A stretch of DNA of 64,000 nt, taken from positions 62,001-126,000 of the forward strand of contig NZ_SOFM01000043.1 in NCBI RefSeq assembly GCF_004402705.1, in the 5' to 3' direction. Under the pieces are notes generated by a model, which had not been told where the DNA came from, searched no databases, and worked only from the letters and a program-made list of their open reading frames with translations. Position 1 is the first letter of the stretch. The number at the start of each line of letters is the position of its first letter. A program made the translations under genes and the position numbers. Shown in pieces: positions 1 through 8,187 of the stretch. The stretch comes from Cryobacterium mannosilyticum. GTDB lineage: Bacteria > Actinomycetota > Actinomycetes > Actinomycetales > Microbacteriaceae.

Positions 1-21
1 GGGGAAACGATCGCGCCGTGA
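1..21 (+). CDS. Possible C-terminal end of an upstream gene
   Basis: The first 21 bases read in frame as six residues (GETIAP) followed by TGA, and this stop overlaps the GTG start of the next gene as GTGA. The same overlap joins many gene pairs in this window, so a gene running in from the left is plausible. There is too little sequence to identify it. Confidence 0.3.
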   Translation, partial: GETIAP

Positions 22-305
22 CCGAGCCAAACCAGCAGTCGTGGTCCGCCCCAGAGGCCGAGGTGTCCGGCCAGGAGCGACTCATTTCCCTCGAGCGCCA
101 GCTCGCTTTGATCGATCGCGTCATCGGCCTTGAGGCGCAGGTGGCTGAACTCGCCATCGCGGATTCGCTGACGCCGTCGGCCGAGTTGGCCGCGCAGCGA
201 CAGCTGGCCTTGATGCGCCAATCATCGGCCTGGCGGATGGGCCGTCTGGTGACGGCACCCATACGGGTAGCTCAGCGGATCGTGCGGCGCGGGCGCAGCG
301 CGTGA
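18..305 (+). CDS. Small coiled-coil protein with S-x-x-W-R tail
   Basis: A 95-residue protein without a recognised enzyme domain. Residues about 18-65 are rich in Leu, Ala, Glu and Gln with heptad-like spacing, suggesting a coiled coil. The C-terminus has SSAWRMGR, then a Thr-Ala-Pro-Ile-Arg stretch and a basic end. The same tail occurs on the methyltransferase ending at 6727 and the small protein ending at 22849, so it may be a shared docking or membrane-association tail of glycan-assembly proteins; that role is inference. The GTG start overlaps a possible upstream stop, and the TGA overlaps the GTG of the next GT2 gene (GTGA), so the genes are probably translationally coupled. Confidence 0.7.
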   Translation: MTEPNQQSWSAPEAEVSGQERLISLERQLALIDRVIGLEAQVAELAIADSLTPSAELAAQRQLALMRQSSAWRMGRLVTAPIRVAQRIVRRGRSA

Positions 306-1861
306 GCCCACCGCGACTGTCCGTCGCACCGGCCGGGTCCGCCGAGGCGACATTCTCGGTGTTCGTGGCCGGGCAGGGGCGCTCGGTCGCCTCGATCACG
401 GAGGCGGTGCGTTCGGTCGCCCGGCAAACGTGTGAAGTCTGGGACATCGTCTGCGTGATCGATGACGACAACGCTGCAGCGGTGCGCGCTGCGGTGATGA
501 CCCCGCTGGACACCGCTCAAGTGAAGATTGTGTCGCCGAACGGGGACGAGGCGGCAATCCTGAATCAGGCACTCGCTGAGATTCGCGGTGACTACCTTGT
601 CTGGCTCGACGCGGCCGCCGCACTGAAGTCTGACGCGCTGGGCACGGTTGCCCAGGTGCTGAACCGATTCCCTGGCACGGGTCTCGTCTATGCAGACGAC
701 GAGCGCACGGCGGCAGGCCACGGTCGGGTGCGCACATCTCGCCCGGAGTTCTCTCCCGTGCGGTTGCGCTCTCAGGACTACCTCGGTCCGGTGCGTATCT
801 TTAGCGCGTCGACCGTGCGCGCGATTGGCGGCTTCCGCACCGGCGTGAGCGAGGTACGCGGGTGGGACCTTGCGCTCCGCGCGACCGCGCACAAGATCCG
901 CGTCATCCACATCCCTGACGTTCTGTGCGTTGTCGACGGGTCCTTGGCGCACCGCAGCGCGGCGGTGGCCGCGAACAGCGTGCGGGCGGTCGAGGACCAC
1001 TTGCACTCGATAGGAATCGACGCCGTGGTTTCGGCCCAGCCAAGTGGCGTGCTCAACATCCGCTATCCGCTCCAGACCAAGCCGTTGGTGTCGATCCTCA
1101 TCCCTACCCGGGGGAGTAGCGGTCGTGCACGGGGCAGGGACCGCACGTTCGTCGTAGAAGCGGTGCGCGGAATCATCGAGCGTTCGAGCTATCCGAACGT
1201 CGAATTCGTCGTTGTGGCCGACGATGAGACCCCGCAAAGTGTGATCGACGAGTTGGTTGCGCTTGCCGGTGAACGGCTGCGCCTGGTTCGATGGTCGAAG
1301 GCCTTCAACTTTTCCGGGAAAATGAATCGCGGAGCCGTGCACGCCCGGGGCGAGTATCTGCTGCTGCTCAATGACGACATCGACCTGATCACACCCGATT
1401 GGATCGAGACCATGCTGGGGCTCGTGCAGCAGCCTGGCATCGGATGTGCGGGCACCCTTCTCTTCTTCGACGACGGCACTATCCAGCATGGTGGACACCT
1501 GTACCGCGACGGCCATGCTGGGCACATCGCGCTCGGCTGGTCTCCCGGCGAGGACGACGCCCTAGGATCCCTCGCGGTCGACCGCGAGGTGTCCGGAGTG
1601 ACCGCAGCGTGTGCGATTGTCTCTGCTGAGCTGTTTTGGAAAGTCGGCGGGTTCTCCACGCTCCTTCCCGGGAACTACAACGACGTCGACTTCGCGATGA
1701 AGATTCGCGCTGCCGGCGACTCGATCGTCTGGACGCCGCACGCTCGCCTCTTTCATTTCGAGTCGAAGTCCCGGGTCGCCACGATCGCTCCGTCGGAGCT
1801 GCAGGCCTTGCAGAGGCGCTGGGGGAACAGGCTCCAATTCGACCCCTATTGGCCCGAGTAG
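302..1861 (+). CDS. Two-domain GT2 glycosyltransferase
   Basis: A 519-residue cytoplasmic protein that probably transfers sugars to a growing surface polysaccharide. It looks like two GT-A folds in tandem. Residues about 15-240 keep the GT2 outline (IVCVIDDDN; YADDER), but the usual Asp-x-Asp block reads LDAAAA, so this half may be degenerate. Residues about 260-500 form an intact GT2 domain: SILIPTRG, LLLLNDDIDL for metal and nucleotide binding, then VSGVTAACAIV and NDVDFAMKIR typical of rhamnosyl-type GT2 enzymes. There is no membrane segment. It starts on GTG overlapping the stop of the coiled-coil gene. Donor and acceptor cannot be read from the sequence; dTDP-rhamnose is likely given the rml genes beside it. 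Confidence 0.85.
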   Translation: MSPPRLSVAPAGSAEATFSVFVAGQGRSVASITEAVRSVARQTCEVWDIVCVIDDDNAAAVRAAVMTPLDTAQVKIVSPNGDEAAILNQALAEIRGDYLVWLDAAAALKSDALGTVAQVLNRFPGTGLVYADDERTAAGHGRVRTSRPEFSPVRLRSQDYLGPVRIFSASTVRAIGGFRTGVSEVRGWDLALRATAHKIRVIHIPDVLCVVDGSLAHRSAAVAANSVRAVEDHLHSIGIDAVVSAQPSGVLNIRYPLQTKPLVSILIPTRGSSGRARGRDRTFVVEAVRGIIERSSYPNVEFVVVADDETPQSVIDELVALAGERLRLVRWSKAFNFSGKMNRGAVHARGEYLLLLNDDIDLITPDWIETMLGLVQQPGIGCAGTLLFFDDGTIQHGGHLYRDGHAGHIALGWSPGEDDALGSLAVDREVSGVTAACAIVSAELFWKVGGFSTLLPGNYNDVDFAMKIRAAGDSIVWTPHARLFHFESKSRVATIAPSELQALQRRWGNRLQFDPYWPE

Positions 1862-1867
1862 CGGGGG

Positions 1868-3013
1868 CTACAGGTCGGCGTGCAACTGCCAGACCCGCTC
1901 CGCGGCGTCGCGCCAACTGAAGGCCCGGGCCCGGTCGCTGCCGACGATGCTCAGCCGGCTCGCGAGGGCCTGATCGCCCAGGATTCGGTTCAGTGCGGCG
2001 CCGAGGCGTTCAGGATAGCCGCGGGCATCCTCGCGCTCCACAACCAGACCGGCCTCTCCGCCGGCCTCGACCAGCGCGGGGGCGTCGGAGTGGATCACCG
2101 GGGTACCCAGGTGGAAGGCCTGGATGATCGGGAGGGCGAAGCCCTCCTCGAGGCTCGGGAAGACGAGCACTGACGCCCGGGCGATGACCACGGCGAGCTG
2201 CTCGTCGGTGAGGCCGATCATCGACCGCACCCGGCCGGGCGCGAGGCCGGCCTCGTCGGCGACCGACGACAGGTCCAGCTCGCCCCACGAATCGGGCCCG
2301 ACGACGATGAGCGGCAGGTCGGGGGCGCCGGGCAGGCCCAGAGCCGTGATCAGGGCGGTGACGCCCTTGCGGGGCTCCAGGGTGCCCACGGTCACGATGT
2401 ACTCCGACGGCAGCGCCAGCGCGGCGGCCAGCGCCTCGGTGGCGGACGAGTTCGACGGCAGGCGGAAACCGCTGCCGACGCCGCCGCCGATGACCCGGAT
2501 GCGATCGCCGAGGTCGACGATCTCGCCGAGCTGGGTGGCGACCGCGTGGCTGGGCACCACGACCGCGTCGGCGTGCTTGCGGGCGCGTTTCACCATGGCC
2601 TTGGTCCAGGCGACGGTCGTGGGGGTCAGGGCGTCCGGATGCGTCCACGCCAGAACGTCGTGCACGGTCACCGCGATCTGGGTGCCGTCGTTGACAATGC
2701 TGTGCTTGCGCAACGGAGCGAGCAGCCCGGGCGCATGGATCATCCCGGTTCCCGATCCACCCGCGAGGCCCAGCTGCCAGGCCGCCGCGAGTTCGCGCCG
2801 GGGGAGCGTCGTCTTGTGCAGGCTCGCCAGTCCGGGCAGTGCAGCTTCGAGCTCGGCGTAGTGCTCGGCCGAGCTCGCCGAAACGATGCCCTCAACCTCG
2901 CAGTTCGCAGGCGCGGTGGCGATGAGTGCCCGGGTCAGTTCCTCGGTGTAACGCCCGACCCCTCCGGGGACTGGTGCGACCATCTGGTCGACGATTACCC
3001 GCAGTGTGGTCAT
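1868..3013 (-). CDS. GT4-family glycosyltransferase
   Basis: A 381-residue GT-B glycosyltransferase. The N-terminal half has the GT4 acceptor-side pattern (PVPGGVGRYTEELT; VTVHDVLAW). The C-terminal half has VGTLEPRKG and the donor-binding EEGFALPIIQA block. In most GT4 enzymes the last part reads P-x-x-E-A; here the second Glu of the E-x7-E motif is Gln, so retaining catalysis may be altered or the motif tolerates it. The ATG was chosen because it overlaps the rmlD stop as ATGA, implying co-transcription with rmlD and probably rmlB. It probably uses a nucleotide sugar to extend the glycan made with rhamnose from the same operon. Confidence 0.88.
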   Translation of the reverse strand: MTTLRVIVDQMVAPVPGGVGRYTEELTRALIATAPANCEVEGIVSASSAEHYAELEAALPGLASLHKTTLPRRELAAAWQLGLAGGSGTGMIHAPGLLAPLRKHSIVNDGTQIAVTVHDVLAWTHPDALTPTTVAWTKAMVKRARKHADAVVVPSHAVATQLGEIVDLGDRIRVIGGGVGSGFRLPSNSSATEALAAALALPSEYIVTVGTLEPRKGVTALITALGLPGAPDLPLIVVGPDSWGELDLSSVADEAGLAPGRVRSMIGLTDEQLAVVIARASVLVFPSLEEGFALPIIQAFHLGTPVIHSDAPALVEAGGEAGLVVEREDARGYPERLGAALNRILGDQALASRLSIVGSDRARAFSWRDAAERVWQLHADL

Positions 3014-3861
3014 TTCTCCTCGAAGATCCCCTGGGCCGTGGCGTCGGCGAGGGCCTCGCGCCAGTCCCGCATCGGCGCGAGCCCGGCGGCCTGCCAGGCA
3101 TCGTGCCCGAGCACGGAATACGCCGGGCGCGGTGCCGGACGAACGAACTGCGAGCTGTCGGTGGGCGTGACTCGAGCCGGATCGAGGCCCGCGCCGGCGA
3201 ATACCGCCTGGGCGAAACCGAACCAACTGGTCACGCCCGAGTTGGTGCCGTGGTAAATACCGGCGGGCGCCTTCGCGTCGAGCAGCGCCACGATCTGCTT
3301 GGCCAGGTCGGCGGTCCAGGTGGGCTGGCCCACCTGGTCGTCGACGACGCTGAGCGTGTCCCGCGCCGCGGCGAGCTTCAGCATCGTCTTCGGGAAGTTC
3401 GGTCCGTGCTCTCCGTAGAGCCACGCGGTGCGCACGATGTAGCTCCCGGTCGGGTGCGTGGAGAGCACGAACGCCTCCCCGGCCGCCTTGGTGCGACCGT
3501 AGGCCGAGATCGGGTCGATCGGGGTGTCCTCGCCATAGGGCGTGGTCGCATTCCCGTCGAACACATAGTCGGTGGAGATCTGCACCAGCCGGGCACCGGT
3601 TGCGACGGCAGCCAGCGCCAGGTTGTGCGGGCCGGTCGCGTTGATCGCGTAGGCGGCGTCCTCGTTGGTCTCGGCGTCGTCGACCTTCGTGTACGCGGCC
3701 GCGTTGATGATCGCGTCGTAGCCATCGACGGCTTCGAGCACGGCGCTCAGGTCGGTGATGTCCAGATCGGCACGACCGAGCGCGGTCACGTCGCGGCCGG
3801 CCAGGGCGACCTGCAGGTCGCGGCCGAGCATCCCGGCGGCGCCGGTGATCAGATACTTCAT
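3010..3861 (-). CDS. rmlD: dTDP-4-dehydrorhamnose reductase
   Basis: 283 residues, the normal RmlD length. It reduces dTDP-4-keto-L-rhamnose to dTDP-L-rhamnose with NAD(P)H, the last of the four Rml steps. The Rossmann motif GAAGMLG is at residues 7-13, STDYVFDG carries the catalytic Thr region, and YGRTKAAGE gives the Tyr-x3-Lys dyad. The gene overlaps the downstream GT4 by 4 nt. Upstream lies vapBC rather than rmlB directly, so the usual rmlB-rmlD adjacency is interrupted. With RmlB here and RmlC/RmlA at 11.2-12.7 kb the pathway is complete in this window. Confidence 0.96.
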   Translation of the reverse strand: MKYLITGAAGMLGRDLQVALAGRDVTALGRADLDITDLSAVLEAVDGYDAIINAAAYTKVDDAETNEDAAYAINATGPHNLALAAVATGARLVQISTDYVFDGNATTPYGEDTPIDPISAYGRTKAAGEAFVLSTHPTGSYIVRTAWLYGEHGPNFPKTMLKLAAARDTLSVVDDQVGQPTWTADLAKQIVALLDAKAPAGIYHGTNSGVTSWFGFAQAVFAGAGLDPARVTPTDSSQFVRPAPRPAYSVLGHDAWQAAGLAPMRDWREALADATAQGIFEEK

Positions 3862-3883
3862 GTGCTCCCCTAAACGTTAACTG

Positions 3884-4285
3884 CTAGACGGTGATGATTT
3901 CCGGACCGCCCAAGTCTGCCAGAACAGCGAAGTCCGTGTCTTGGGTGACGACGGGCAGCGAGTGAGCGAGAGCAATGGCGGCGATCCAGAGGTCATTGAC
4001 ATTCACCTTGCGCCCGGACTCGCTCACTGCCTGACGCAGGCGGCCCCAGTGGGCAGCAGCGGCGGTGTCGGCGGGTAGTGTCACGAGGCCCGACAGGGAC
4101 TCGATGGTGGCGAGACGAACGGCACGCGTGTGCAGCGATGTCGCGGCGTGCACGCCGGCATAGAGCTCACCGTGGGTGATCGCGGAGACGAACTGCTGGT
4201 CTGGGAGCGCTGAAACATCGAGTTGACGGCCCTGTTCCTGGGCAATGAACACGCTTGTGTCGAGGAGTCCGCGACTGGGGGTCAC
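3884..4285 (-). CDS. vapC: VapC-type PIN-domain ribonuclease toxin
   Basis: 133 residues, typical for VapC. The four acidic residues that bind the catalytic metal are visible: Asp9 in LLDTSV, Glu40 in THGELYAG, Asp98 in VNDLWIA and Asp116/Asp118 near QDTDF. VapC toxins are metal-dependent endoribonucleases acting on tRNA or rRNA; the target here is unknown. The GTG start overlaps the vapB stop (GTGA), the standard arrangement for tight antitoxin-toxin coupling. The pair sits between rmlB and rmlD on the same strand, so it may be read through with the rhamnose genes. All catalytic residues are present, so it appears functional. Confidence 0.93.
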   Translation of the reverse strand: MTPSRGLLDTSVFIAQEQGRQLDVSALPDQQFVSAITHGELYAGVHAATSLHTRAVRLATIESLSGLVTLPADTAAAAHWGRLRQAVSESGRKVNVNDLWIAAIALAHSLPVVTQDTDFAVLADLGGPEIITV

Positions 4286-4533
4286 TGGATGGGGCCGAGA
4301 TCGTCGGTCGTGTCGTCCCAGAGGTCATGCGGGTGTGCCTCAGTGACCGGTTTTCCGGGTCTCAGCGCCAGGAATTCCTGCTTCGTGAGGAACAGCCGTG
4401 TGGGTGGGCGCACCGGAACCAGAGTCGCCGCGGGCACGCCGTTCACCGTGATCGTCACCTCTTCACCGTTTCGGGCGCGTTCAATGATCTCCGCAGTGTG
4501 ATTGCGAAGATCTCGAACCGGAACAAGACTCAT
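4282..4533 (-). CDS. vapB: Phd/YefM-type (VapB) antitoxin
   Basis: 83 residues. The N-terminus VPVRDLRNHTAEIIERARNG is the DNA-binding dimerisation fold of Phd/YefM antitoxins, followed by VTVNGVPAATLVPV; the acidic C-terminal part should wrap the PIN toxin. The start at 4533 was chosen over longer frames because family similarity begins there and a -10-like TACACT ends exactly 6 nt upstream, which suggests a leaderless mRNA. It should neutralise the adjacent VapC and, as a complex, repress its own promoter. Two TGTAGC direct repeats one helical turn apart overlap that promoter. Confidence 0.92.
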   Translation of the reverse strand: MSLVPVRDLRNHTAEIIERARNGEEVTITVNGVPAATLVPVRPPTRLFLTKQEFLALRPGKPVTEAHPHDLWDDTTDDLGPIQ

Positions 4534-4539
4534 GAAACC

Positions 4540-4557
4540 AGTGTAGCCGCTTGTAGC
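4540..4557 (-). promoter_or_regulatory. Candidate vapBC promoter/operator
   Basis: On the - strand TACACT (4540-4545) is followed by 6 nt and then the vapB ATG, an arrangement that would start the mRNA at the start codon. On the + strand TGTAGC occurs at 4542-4547 and again at 4552-4557, a 10-bp period, overlapping the -10. This would suit autorepression by a VapBC complex. No convincing -35 was seen. Confidence 0.4.
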
Positions 4558-4576
4558 ACGCCGTAGGCGTTGAGGC

Positions 4577-5563
4577 CTAGCCGAGCTCCGCACGGGCCTT
4601 GAGCGGCTCCCACCAGGCGCGGTTCTCGCGGTACCACTGCACGACATCCGCGAGGCCCTTTTCGAAGGGAACCAGTGGGGCATAGCCGAGTTCGGCCTGA
4701 ATCTTGGAAATGTCGACCGAGTAGCGCAGGTCGTGGCCGAGCCGGTCGGCGACCCGGTCGACGTAAGACCAATCCTTGCCGGTCGAGTCGAGAAGCAGCT
4801 GGGTGAGCTCCTTGTTGGTCAGCTCGGTGCCGCCGCCGATGTTGTAGATCTCGCCGGCGCGGCCGCCGACCAGCACCATGGCGATGGCGCGGGTGTGGTC
4901 GTCCACGTGCAGCCAATCACGGATGTTGTTGCCCTCGCCGTAGAGGGGAACGTGCTTGTCGTCGATCAGGTTCGTGACGAACAGAGGGATGACCTTTTCG
5001 GGGAAGTGGTAGGGCCCGTAGTTGTTCGAGCAGCGGGTGATCGAGATGTTCAGGCCGTGGGTGCGGTGGTAGCTGCGGGCGAGCAGGTCGCTGCCGGCCT
5101 TCGACGCCGAGTAGGGCGAGTTGGGCTCGAGCGCGCGCTCCTCGTTCCAGGAGCCTTCGGCGATGGAACCGTAGACCTCGTCGGTCGAGACGTGCACGAA
5201 ACGCTGCAGGTCATGGCGAAGGGCCGCGTCGAGCAGCTGCTGCGTGCCGAGCACGTTCGTCTCGACGAAAATCGAGGCGTCGCGCACCGAGCGGTCCACG
5301 TGGGACTCGGCGGCGAAGTGCACGACGGCGTCGAGCGACGGGAACAGCGTGTCGAGCAGGGCGGCGTCGCGGATGTCGCCGTGCACGAACGAGTAGCGGG
5401 GGCTCTGTGCAATGGGAGCGAGGTTCTCGAGGTTTCCCGAGTAGGTGAGCGCGTCGAGAACGACGACTTCGGCGCCCTCGAGCCCGGGGTAGGCGTCTTC
5501 TAGGGTGCGTCGAACGAAGTTCGAGCCGATGAAACCGGCTCCGCCGGTGACGAGGATCTTCAT
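4577..5563 (-). CDS. rmlB: dTDP-glucose 4,6-dehydratase
   Basis: 328 residues, normal RmlB length. It converts dTDP-D-glucose to dTDP-4-keto-6-deoxy-D-glucose, the branch-point for dTDP-rhamnose (RmlC/RmlD) and, here, probably for the dTDP-3-amino sugar made by the genes at 16.5-21.3 kb. Visible motifs: NAD-binding GGAGFIGS at the N-terminus, catalytic STDEVYGS, YSASKAG with Tyr and Lys, and RCSNNYGPY. The start is the ATG before KILVTGG. It is the first gene of a - strand run rmlB-vapB-vapC-rmlD-GT4. The base composition is still high in G+C, unlike the region to its right. Confidence 0.96.
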   Translation of the reverse strand: MKILVTGGAGFIGSNFVRRTLEDAYPGLEGAEVVVLDALTYSGNLENLAPIAQSPRYSFVHGDIRDAALLDTLFPSLDAVVHFAAESHVDRSVRDASIFVETNVLGTQQLLDAALRHDLQRFVHVSTDEVYGSIAEGSWNEERALEPNSPYSASKAGSDLLARSYHRTHGLNISITRCSNNYGPYHFPEKVIPLFVTNLIDDKHVPLYGEGNNIRDWLHVDDHTRAIAMVLVGGRAGEIYNIGGGTELTNKELTQLLLDSTGKDWSYVDRVADRLGHDLRYSVDISKIQAELGYAPLVPFEKGLADVVQWYRENRAWWEPLKARAELG

Positions 5564-5746
5564 ATGGGGGTAACCGTTCCGTTGGTGTGAGGGCCTCCGC
5601 GATTCTATCGGAACCCGGTTGGCAGGTGGCAGAACATGCCGGTTCCCTCGGCTCTCTACGTCTTCCCGAGATCAAAGAGGGGTGAAATGGTAGCCTGCCT
5701 CAGGGAAGTAGTGGCTTTCCGAGCAGCGGCGCAGGAGGCCTCACAC

Positions 5747-6727
5747 GTGAACGAAGTCCCACCCGGTTCCGATTTCCTGGATGAAGGAACCGTCCGACCG
5801 TCGGATTCCTGGATCAGCGACACCTCGTATTGGGTTCCGCGGCACCTGGTTGAGTCAGCGTGGTTGGAGCATGCTCCCTTCGCATTCTGGTTGGTGGACG
5901 CGATTCGGCCGGCAGCCATCGCCGAGCTCGGCACGCACAACGGCTTCTCCTATTTTGTCTTCTGCGAAACGATCGTTCGACTCGGCTTGCCGACTCGCAC
6001 GTTCGCGCTTGACAGCTGGCAGGGTGACGATCAGGCCGGATTCTACGGTGCTGATGTCTATGAGAACGTGAGCACGATCAATAAAACGGACTACTCCGCC
6101 TTCTCGACCCTGCTGCGCGGCTATTTCGACGACAGCCTGGACTCGATTCCGGACGGTTCAATTGACCTCCTTCACATCGACGGACGCCATGGCTACGACG
6201 ACGTGCGCCACGATTTCGAGGCGTGGCGCCCGAAACTCTCTGATCGCGGGGTCGTGATCTTCCACGACATCGCGGAGCACCAGGAGGGTTTCGGGGTGTG
6301 GCAATTCTGGGAAGAACTCGCTGTGCAATTCCCGTCGTTCGCTTTCGACCACGGTCACGGTCTCGGTGTGCTGGCAGTCGGCAGCAGAGTTCCTCCGCGC
6401 CTGCGTGCATTCTTCGACGCTGGCGTCGAAAACGCCGATCAAATCAAAGAGTTCTATCTGGGTCGCGGCCGCGCTGTCGCCAAGGAGTATCGCGTGAGTG
6501 TACAAGCTGCGGAGGTACCCGCATTGCAGGCAGAAGTTTCAGCATTGCGGAGTGAACTGCAGAATGCCGGGCTGCGAGTCGAGGAAAAAGAGCGGGAAAT
6601 CGCACTTCACGAGAGCGAACGGTTGGGCCTTGTGGACCAGGTCAACAGCCTTCACCACAGCACCAGTTGGAGGCTTACCCGTCCGCTTCGGCTCGCGAGT
6701 GATCTAGTTCACCGTCGCCGTGACTGA
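5747..6727 (+). CDS. Class I SAM methyltransferase with coiled-coil tail
   Basis: About 326 residues from a GTG preceded by AGGAGG 8 nt upstream (5733-5738). In-frame ATGs at 5636 and 5687 are alternatives, the latter after AGAGGGG. The SAM-binding region reads IAELGTHNGFSYFVF, followed by FALDSWQGD and LLHIDGRHGYDDVRHDFEAW, the pattern of Methyltransf_24 enzymes of glycan loci. Past residue ~240 the protein becomes a charged coiled coil (VPALQAEVSALRSELQ) and ends in STSWRLTRPLR plus a basic tail, as in the small proteins ending at 305 and 22849. It probably methylates a sugar of the surface glycan, with the tail acting in tethering; this is inference. It begins the less GC-rich part of the window. 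Confidence 0.85.
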   Translation: MNEVPPGSDFLDEGTVRPSDSWISDTSYWVPRHLVESAWLEHAPFAFWLVDAIRPAAIAELGTHNGFSYFVFCETIVRLGLPTRTFALDSWQGDDQAGFYGADVYENVSTINKTDYSAFSTLLRGYFDDSLDSIPDGSIDLLHIDGRHGYDDVRHDFEAWRPKLSDRGVVIFHDIAEHQEGFGVWQFWEELAVQFPSFAFDHGHGLGVLAVGSRVPPRLRAFFDAGVENADQIKEFYLGRGRAVAKEYRVSVQAAEVPALQAEVSALRSELQNAGLRVEEKEREIALHESERLGLVDQVNSLHHSTSWRLTRPLRLASDLVHRRRD

Positions 6728-7040
6728 TCAACTCTCGTTTGCGATTCGGCTGGAACCCGGTTGAGAGACTGCATAGTCGAATCTTTCGGAATGGTTGCCC
6801 CGGGCGTCGCGGACGCCAATCGGCTGTCAGCGACGAGAACCACCAAAGTCCGTGTAACCCGCCCCAGACGCTCAGTCCGTCGCGTCTAGTCCTGGGCATC
6901 CGCGGGAGTTCCATATAATCCGAATCCATCGCATGCGGCGGGGGCATTGATGAGTGTGCGGAGGGACTTCGCATAGGGAGTAGCCTTGGCAAGCCGGGCG
7001 CTTTCGAGTCGTTGTGCCCTTTGAGGTTTTTGGGGAGACA
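6728..7040 (+). other. Non-coding gap with a possible promoter
   Basis: No supportable gene lies in these 313 bases. A perfect TATAAT is at 6914-6919 on the + strand, about 120 nt before the ATG of the next glycosyltransferase, but the hexamer 17 nt upstream does not resemble a -35. If real it would give a leader of about 115 nt. No clear terminator follows the methyltransferase. Confidence 0.4.
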
Positions 7041-8135
7041 ATGAATCAGCCAGGCAGCACGCCGATTCCAGCAAAGTTGGAACCCAACTCCGGTGAGTCG
7101 GCACCTCCTCTGGCACCTCAGACTATTTCGGTCGTTATACCGGTTTACAAGGGCGAGCATTCACTTCCGGGCCTGATGCAGGAGCTTGAACCTCTGACTA
7201 GGGTGACGACATCGGCGGAGGGCGCGACGTTTCAGGTGGTCGAAGCCATCCTGGTCTACGACAATGGTCCTGACGGGTCCGCAGCTGTGATTCGATCTCT
7301 CGAAGCTGAGTACCCGTTTGTTCGAGTTATCTGGCTGAGCCGCAATTTCGGCCAACACTCGGCTACTCTCGCCGGGATGGCGTCGAGTCGATCCGATTGG
7401 ATCGTGACGATGGACGAGGATGGTCAACACAATCCGACCGACATTGAGAAGCTTATTGATACGGCGCTCGATAGGAACTCCCCGCTCGTCTATGGCAAAC
7501 CCAGCAATCCAGCTCCACATAGTAACTTTCGTAACGCGGCCTCGAAGCTTTCGAAGATACTCGTGTCTCGCCTGTCCTCAAGCAGTTCGATCACTGAGTT
7601 TCAGAGTTTTCGCCTGATTCTGGGCGAAATTGGACGTTCCGTCGCCGCGTATGCCGGGGTGGGCGTTTATCTGGACGTTGCGCTCGGCTGGATCGCGTCC
7701 TCCGTGGCGGCGGCAGACATTGAGCTTCGTGGTGGGAGCGAGCGGGCTTCGGGCTACACTACTCGATCCCTCTTCAGTCACTTCTGGCGTCTCATCCTCA
7801 CGAGTGGGACGCGGGTGCTTCGGCTGGTCAGCATGCTGGGTGTCGTCGTTGCATTGGCCGGATTCATCCTGGGCATTTACTTCATCATTGAGGCGTTGAT
7901 TGGCGGCGACCTTCCGGTCGGATACACCTCGACCATCACCGTCCTACTCTTCTCAACCGGTGCCATCCTCATCGCGCTGGGGGTCGTCGCGGAGTACGTT
8001 GGCGTAGCAGTCAACCTCGCGATGGGTAAACCGCTGTACCTGATCGTGAATGACCCTATCGACGGACCACTGGGCCGCTCTACCAACAACCACAAGTCCC
8101 TGCCTGTTTCCAGAAATGGCGTCCCTGTTTCGTGA
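7041..8135 (+). CDS. GtrB/DPM-like GT2 membrane glycosyltransferase
   Basis: 364 residues. The N-terminal GT2 domain (SVVIPVYKG; VYDNGPDGS; RNFGQHSAT; TMDEDGQHNP) resembles polyprenyl-phosphate hexosyltransferases such as GtrB/ArnC. Two hydrophobic segments follow at about residues 260-285 and 297-322, as in GtrB. It would load a sugar from a nucleotide donor onto undecaprenyl/decaprenyl phosphate at the inner face. Translation probably begins at the ATG following GGGGAGACA rather than at an in-frame GTG 27 nt upstream. A GtrA-like flippase candidate lies 1 kb away at 9173-9610 on the other strand, and a sugar epimerase sits between them. Confidence 0.88.
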   Translation: MNQPGSTPIPAKLEPNSGESAPPLAPQTISVVIPVYKGEHSLPGLMQELEPLTRVTTSAEGATFQVVEAILVYDNGPDGSAAVIRSLEAEYPFVRVIWLSRNFGQHSATLAGMASSRSDWIVTMDEDGQHNPTDIEKLIDTALDRNSPLVYGKPSNPAPHSNFRNAASKLSKILVSRLSSSSSITEFQSFRLILGEIGRSVAAYAGVGVYLDVALGWIASSVAAADIELRGGSERASGYTTRSLFSHFWRLILTSGTRVLRLVSMLGVVVALAGFILGIYFIIEALIGGDLPVGYTSTITVLLFSTGAILIALGVVAEYVGVAVNLAMGKPLYLIVNDPIDGPLGRSTNNHKSLPVSRNGVPVS

Positions 8136-8187
8136 CAGGGCTAGACCATCGAAGAGTGGTACCGTTCAGTAGACAAGTTGGGGAGCC

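Noticed and set aside
3014..3424. N-terminal extension of the GT4 frame into rmlD
   Set aside because: It reads rmlD out of frame; the ATG overlapping the rmlD stop is the natural start.
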